A stretch of 64,000 nucleotides of DNA from an uncultured Clostridia bacterium. Its GTDB lineage: Bacteria > Bacillota_A > Clostridia > TANB77 > CAG-508. A program made the position numbers and the translations under genes. The stretch lies in the NCBI GenBank assembly GCA_947625985.1, contig CANQQF010000005.1, forward strand, positions 13,491 to 77,490, read 5' to 3'. This document shows positions 60,336 to 64,000 of this stretch, piece after piece. The notes under the pieces are model-generated. The model ran no database searches, was not told the DNA's origin, and was given only the letters and a program-made list of their open reading frames with translations. How positions within the stretch are numbered: position 1 is the stretch's first letter; each line of letters opens with the position of its first letter.

Positions 60336-60821
60336 TTATTTTCCATTTTTATAATTGTAAAAACCTGGTTCTCCTCCTGTATTTTTATCTTGTGAATTAT
60401 GCGTATTTTTACTAGCTGTTTCTTCTCCTTCTGTGACAACAACATTAGAAGCATTTGATGTGCTTGATGTATTTGATGTATCTGATGTTGCATCTGTTGT
60501 TGTTTCGCTTGTAGTTACTTTATCATTATTATTTCCTTCAATATTTTCAAAAGGATTTGCTCTTCCTGGGTTATAGCTATTTATACTTTCGTAATTATTC
60601 ATATCTGTTCCATTTACCTCATATGTTGTAACCACTCTATCATCATCTGTTTCTGATGACATTAATTCTTTGTTAATCCATTCAGGTGTCCTATAAGCAA
60701 CTTCGTCTGGTAATATTTTTCTGGTTGGTACATAATTATATAGCAACAAAGAAGTTACTAAAATAATGACCAAACATAGCAATAATGCTATAACAATTTC
60801 TTTAAATACTTTTTTACTCAT
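60336..60821 (-). CDS. Pilus assembly protein, possible PilP-like
   Basis: 161 aa. TM segment at about 10-30, then an acidic, low-complexity Ser/Thr/Asn tail. A stretch reading VVTTYEVNGTDMNNYESINSYNPGRANPFENI resembles the conserved NPF region of PilP-type proteins; the identity is weak. The frame opens at TTG 60842, but AAAGGAG is placed for the ATG at 60821. Its position after pilMN and pilO-like genes supports the PilMNOP-type assembly complex, where a PilP-like partner is expected. In gram-positive pili, no secretin is needed. Confidence 0.65.
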   Translation of the reverse strand: MSKKVFKEIVIALLLCLVIILVTSLLLYNYVPTRKILPDEVAYRTPEWINKELMSSETDDDRVVTTYEVNGTDMNNYESINSYNPGRANPFENIEGNNNDKVTTSETTTDATSDTSNTSSTSNASNVVVTEGEETASKNTHNSQDKNTGGEPGFYNYKNGK

Positions 60822-60865
60822 TTCTTTTGCTCCTTTACTCAAAATGTTTTATCATAAGTGTATTA

Positions 60866-61660
60866 TTATTTTGATGTGTTGGTGCTATTTGTATTTTCTT
60901 CTTCAGCATATTTATCTTTATTAGTGTCATTACTTTGCTCTTTAGTAGTTTCAGATACTTTTTTGATTTTTATGTCCCTACATGTAAATTTTGCAACTAC
61001 TGTTTTTGACTCTCCTGTCATTTGAAAATCTTCAATTTTAAATCCTAATGAAGAATCATTTTCAATAGCATATATAAAATCTGCAACTGCAACATAACTA
61101 CCTGTTGCTTCAAATGTCAAGTCATATGATGCATCTTCAGACTGATCAACACCTGAGTTAACAGAAGAAATCATTGCTGCTTCTAGATTCGAATCTTCAT
61201 TCTCAGCATTTTCTTCTGAATTTTCTTCATTGCTTTGTTCATTTTCTTCTCCTGAGGAATTATTTGTACTAGAAGATTCTGCAACATTTATTCTAAGTGT
61301 AACTCCTTCTGCTTTAGCATGATTTCCAATCTGTGTCCATAAATACTCCATTTCATATTTTTCCAATTGAGGAGTTATTTCTTCTCCTGTTTCTGTATCT
61401 GTTATTACTAAATTTTCATATTGCTGTTTAATTTCGTCGAGATTTTCTTTGTTTAATTTTTCGTCATCCACTTCTTTTTCATAGTCTTCTTGTGCTAGCT
61501 TCTTTGCTTTTTCAACTTCTTCATCTAATTTTTTGTCTTTACTTTTAATTTGAGAATAACTTAAAACATTGAAGTTTCCAATTTGCCACCCTTGAGTTAC
61601 AGTATAAACTAGAAGTGCACCTAGTAATAATATCAACAAAGTTAATAATGTTTTTTTCAT
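60866..61660 (-). CDS. PilO-like pilus assembly protein
   Basis: 264 aa. A short cytoplasmic part, one TM at about 5-22, a coiled coil to about 85, an acidic linker with many Glu, Asn and Ser, and a ferredoxin-like beta domain with SYDLTFEATGSYVAVADFIYAIEND, the pattern of PilO, which pairs with PilN. A second acidic tail at the end. The stop codon is 24 bases before the previous start region; the gene overlaps the pilMN fusion by four bases. Membrane-associated alignment complex. Confidence 0.8.
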   Translation of the reverse strand: MKKTLLTLLILLLGALLVYTVTQGWQIGNFNVLSYSQIKSKDKKLDEEVEKAKKLAQEDYEKEVDDEKLNKENLDEIKQQYENLVITDTETGEEITPQLEKYEMEYLWTQIGNHAKAEGVTLRINVAESSSTNNSSGEENEQSNEENSEENAENEDSNLEAAMISSVNSGVDQSEDASYDLTFEATGSYVAVADFIYAIENDSSLGFKIEDFQMTGESKTVVAKFTCRDIKIKKVSETTKEQSNDTNKDKYAEEENTNSTNTSK

Positions 61661-63279
61661 GGTAACTCTCCTTCTATTTTTATTGTTACTAATTCATTTT
61701 CTTTAACTCCCCCTGAAGATGTTACGTCTGTCAAAATCACTTCTGATTTTATTTTAGCTTTAAAATATCCTAATTGTTCATATTTATCACTTTGAGCGTA
61801 TATAGTAATATGACCATTATCCTCTGTAATTTTGTCCATTCTTACATTCTCAGGTATTACATACATCAATTGATTTAATAAATCTGGTATAGCATTTCTA
61901 GTTTTATTTCTATCTTCAATTCTTTCATTCTGTTCATTTATTTCATCAACTAAATTTGAATAATCATTGGTTTTATCCTTTATTTTCTCATTATCCATTG
62001 AAGCTAAATCAATTTGTTTTGATATATCTTTTTGTGAGGCTAATGCTTCTTCTTCTTTTTTATTCATTTGTGTGTTTAAAATGTTAGAAAATATTGAATA
62101 AACAACTATTAAAAAAACTAGAGCTATAGCAATCCTCAATAGGTTTGTCTCCGTTTTTGTATATTCTTCTCCTAAGTCATTATTAGTTACTGCTTCCCCA
62201 ATATTCTTTAATGTTTCAGAATTCAATTCCATTTTCATAATATTTGAAAAACCATCACTGTTTTTACCTGATTTAAAATTAACTTCTGTTAAACCTTCTC
62301 CTACTCCAATTAATCCAAGAGAAATTGCACTATTTACTTCTTGATAATCTTTTATTGTCATATCTCCTGTGTTTTTAATAAAATAAGGTTTAAGTATTTC
62401 ACATCTTATGCCTTCTAAATACTCTTGAAAATATATGTCTACATTATTAATCATTGCTCCTGTTCCAGATATATATATTTTTTCTATATTTTCTTTTTGT
62501 TCTGTTATAATTGTCTTAACTTGATCTACAATTGAATATAAAGTTGGCATTATTGTTTCTATATATGAAATTTCTTGTCTTGTTTGTAAATCTTTTCCTG
62601 CCATTGATGTATATATTGTCGTATTTTTACAAATCTCATAAGCTTTTGGATAAGAATTCTCCATTTCACTTAGTTTTTCTAGAAAATCTGAGCTTCCTTC
62701 TTGTATTATATTAACATTTTGAACTTCTCCATCTATTATTGTTGTAACAGATGTATTTTTTTCTATATTTACAATTAATATATTTTTTTCTGCTGTTTCA
62801 TCTCTTTGGTTTAAAAGGTTTTGAATAACCATTGGCAATGGAGTCATTCCTGAAACTTTATATCCATTTAGTTGTTGAAGTGTTGAATCCATTTCCATCT
62901 TGTCATTAGATATATGAATAATTTTAATTTTATCTTGTTCATTTTTATCACATGTTGTTATATAACGAGTTTCAAACATATCGCTACTAAATCCATTTTC
63001 TTCACAATAAATTTCGAACTCTGTATTTATAGCTTTATGCATATCATTTTTTGAAAGTAATGAAAAGACTTGAAAATAGTTGTAAATTTCTCCTGTTGTA
63101 TTTATACTTATCGGAATTTTCTGACTATCAGTTTCATCAATTACTTTAGTTATCGCATCTTCTAATTTTTCATAAAATTGCATACCAAATGATTCTACTT
63201 TAATATCATCACGTTCTTTTGAAACTTTTGCATATTTAATTATTTTGTTATCAATATATAACCCTAGACACTTTGCCAT
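61657..63279 (-). CDS. pilM: PilM-PilN fusion protein
   Basis: 540 aa. Residues 1 to about 340 are the cytoplasmic actin-like ATPase-fold PilM (LGLYIDNKIIKYAKVSK at the start, ILIVNIEKNTSVTTIIDGEV and IEKIYISGTGAMINNVDIYF as ATP-binding parts). A TM segment at about 380-400 and a coiled coil followed by a PilN-like fold (VRMDKITEDNGHITIYAQSDKYEQL) form the C-terminal part. PilM and PilN are usually separate; the fusion is plausible because PilM binds the cytoplasmic end of PilN. First gene of the pilus operon, with a promoter at 63423-63450 and a 137-base leader. Confidence 0.88.
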   Translation of the reverse strand: MAKCLGLYIDNKIIKYAKVSKERDDIKVESFGMQFYEKLEDAITKVIDETDSQKIPISINTTGEIYNYFQVFSLLSKNDMHKAINTEFEIYCEENGFSSDMFETRYITTCDKNEQDKIKIIHISNDKMEMDSTLQQLNGYKVSGMTPLPMVIQNLLNQRDETAEKNILIVNIEKNTSVTTIIDGEVQNVNIIQEGSSDFLEKLSEMENSYPKAYEICKNTTIYTSMAGKDLQTRQEISYIETIMPTLYSIVDQVKTIITEQKENIEKIYISGTGAMINNVDIYFQEYLEGIRCEILKPYFIKNTGDMTIKDYQEVNSAISLGLIGVGEGLTEVNFKSGKNSDGFSNIMKMELNSETLKNIGEAVTNNDLGEEYTKTETNLLRIAIALVFLIVVYSIFSNILNTQMNKKEEEALASQKDISKQIDLASMDNEKIKDKTNDYSNLVDEINEQNERIEDRNKTRNAIPDLLNQLMYVIPENVRMDKITEDNGHITIYAQSDKYEQLGYFKAKIKSEVILTDVTSSGGVKENELVTIKIEGELP

Positions 63280-63422
63280 TTGAAACTCCTCTTTTTATTA
63301 CTCTATTATTTATTATCAACACAATTATAAAAAAAACACTTGAATTAATTTTATTTATTTCTAATTATAAGTTCTTTTGTAACTTTTTGTTAAAAAGACA
63401 CATTTTCTGTTACTATATATAC

Positions 63423-63450
63423 ATTCTATAGTTTTAAAAATAAAAGTCAA
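63423..63450 (-). promoter_or_regulatory. Sigma-A promoter of the pilus operon
   Basis: TTGACT (63450-63445), 16-base spacer, TAGAAT (63428-63423) on the minus strand. Start near 63416 leaves a 5' leader of about 137 bases before the pilMN start, in which I see no clear riboswitch or hairpin. Confidence 0.65.
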
Positions 63451-63503
63451 TACTATTAACAGAAACGTAAACTAAATGTAAATATTGTAATATAGATGTA
63501 ATA

Positions 63504-64000
63504 TTATATTCTTCTAATTTTTGCTATAAAGAACCCATCCGTTTTTTCATTTTGATATACTTTTAAATACGATTTTTTTAAAAATTTTTTAAAATAATTC
63601 TCTTTTTCTAAATTAATTTTTTCTAAACTAAATTCTTTATTCTTTTCTAAAAATTTATTTACAATCTCTTCGTTTTCTTCTCTTAGAATACTACATGTAG
63701 AATACACCAAAAAGCCACCTTTTTTCAAGTATTTTGAGCATATTTCTAATATTTTGTATTGTATTTTTTTTATTTCTTCCAAATCTTTTTCATTTTTTTT
63801 CCATTTTATGTCTGGTTTTCTTCTTATTACTCCTAATCCCAAACATGGTACATCCAGTAAAATTTTATCAAACTTTTTTTCATATTTAGAATCATATTTT
63901 GTTGCGTCTTTTACTTTTGTAGTTATATTGCTAATTCCTAATCTTTTTGCATTTTCTTCAATAAGTCTAGTTCTATGTTCATGAATATCCCATGCTTCTA
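63504..64000 (-). CDS. rsmB: 16S rRNA m5C967 methyltransferase RsmB, C-terminal part (runs off window)
   Basis: SAM-dependent RNA methyltransferase of the NOL1/NOP2/Sun (Fmu) family. 165 residues of the C-terminal catalytic domain are in this window; the frame is open through 64000, so the start lies beyond. Features: EAWDIHEHRTRLIEENAKRLGI (SAM-binding region), KILLDVPCLGLGVIRRKPDIKW with the first catalytic-type Cys (usual motif DAPCSG, here DVPCLG), and LKKGGFLVYSTCSILREENE, in which the TC Cys is the nucleophile. The C-terminus TDGFFIAKIRRI is normal. Confidence 0.93.
   Translation of the reverse strand, partial: EAWDIHEHRTRLIEENAKRLGISNITTKVKDATKYDSKYEKKFDKILLDVPCLGLGVIRRKPDIKWKKNEKDLEEIKKIQYKILEICSKYLKKGGFLVYSTCSILREENEEIVNKFLEKNKEFSLEKINLEKENYFKKFLKKSYLKVYQNEKTDGFFIAKIRRI

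Noticed and set aside
60293..60493. 66-residue His/Gln-rich reading frame on the minus strand
   Set aside because: It overlaps the PilP-like gene in another frame, lacks a ribosome site and has a composition typical of shadow frames.
1..64000. tRNA, rRNA, riboswitch or CRISPR array
   Set aside because: All gaps over 100 bases were read by eye for cloverleaf, rRNA and repeat-spacer patterns and none was found; a covariance-model scan was not possible.

Overview
The window looks like the chromosome of a very AT-rich, Gram-positive, endospore-forming member of the Clostridia, probably an uncultured gut or rumen lineage. The support is a set of sporulation and germination genes (spoIVA, yqfC, yqfD, a pdaA-type deacetylase, a GerA-type receptor operon), a sortase with sortase substrates, cohesin and dockerin domains, and a CpsBCD-type exopolysaccharide control module. 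The lineage is inferred from gene content only; GC content was judged by eye, not computed. I see no rRNA, tRNA, insertion sequence, prophage or CRISPR array.

Layout. (1) 1-9.3 kb, surface and cell-wall genes: a glucosaminidase, an unknown anchored protein, and a minus-strand operon reading sortase substrate - sortase - membrane protein - CpsC - CpsD kinase - CpsB phosphatase. Separate units encode a cohesin-like wall protein and an FAD/Rieske oxidoreductase. (2) 9.3-9.8 kb is a gene-free, apparently decayed stretch. (3) 9.8-31.4 kb is one long minus-strand exopolysaccharide operon. It starts from a near-consensus promoter at 31391-31419. Its order is priming sugar-phosphate transferase, GT4, radical SAM/SPASM enzyme, GT4, pyruvyl transferase, FrhB-like Fe-S protein, GT4, GT2, a Wzy-like polymerase read through into a GT4, a 1302-aa beta-helix/dockerin protein, another glycosyltransferase, two ATP-grasp enzymes (one fused to GNAT), a DegT aminotransferase, and a frameshifted Wzx flippase. 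(4) 31.4-37.8 kb, housekeeping: VanZ-like, coiled-coil protein, argS, DUF4363, DUF421, small holin-like protein, a hexapeptide protein and a eukaryotic-type UDP-sugar pyrophosphorylase. (5) 38-45 kb, spores: spoIVA, a transglutaminase-like protein, and a gerA-gerB-gerC operon ending in a 60-aa two-TM protein; the A gene is frameshifted. (6) 45-52.7 kb: rnr, secG, and a pdaA-yqfC-yqfD-unknown-ybeY-DUF3048-ylbF cluster. (7) 52.8-63.5 kb: a glucokinase and a type IV pilus operon (pilMN fusion, pilO-like, pilP-like, three pilins, a degenerate-looking prepilin peptidase, two minor pilins, pilB, pilC), then the 3' part of rsmB running off the window.

How it fits together. CpsC/CpsD/CpsB should control polymerisation of the polysaccharide made by region 3. 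The priming transferase loads undecaprenyl phosphate, the glycosyltransferases build the repeat unit, ATP-grasp, aminotransferase and pyruvyl-transferase enzymes may decorate it, and Wzx/Wzy flip and polymerise it. The same surface programme includes a sortase, two atypical sorting-signal proteins (one with a cohesin-like fold) and a dockerin protein inside the polysaccharide operon, so a cohesin-dockerin link between wall and polymer is a testable idea. Three single-base events (wzx, wzy-GT4 junction, gerA) affect gene integrity and are either assembly errors or real inactivation or fusion.
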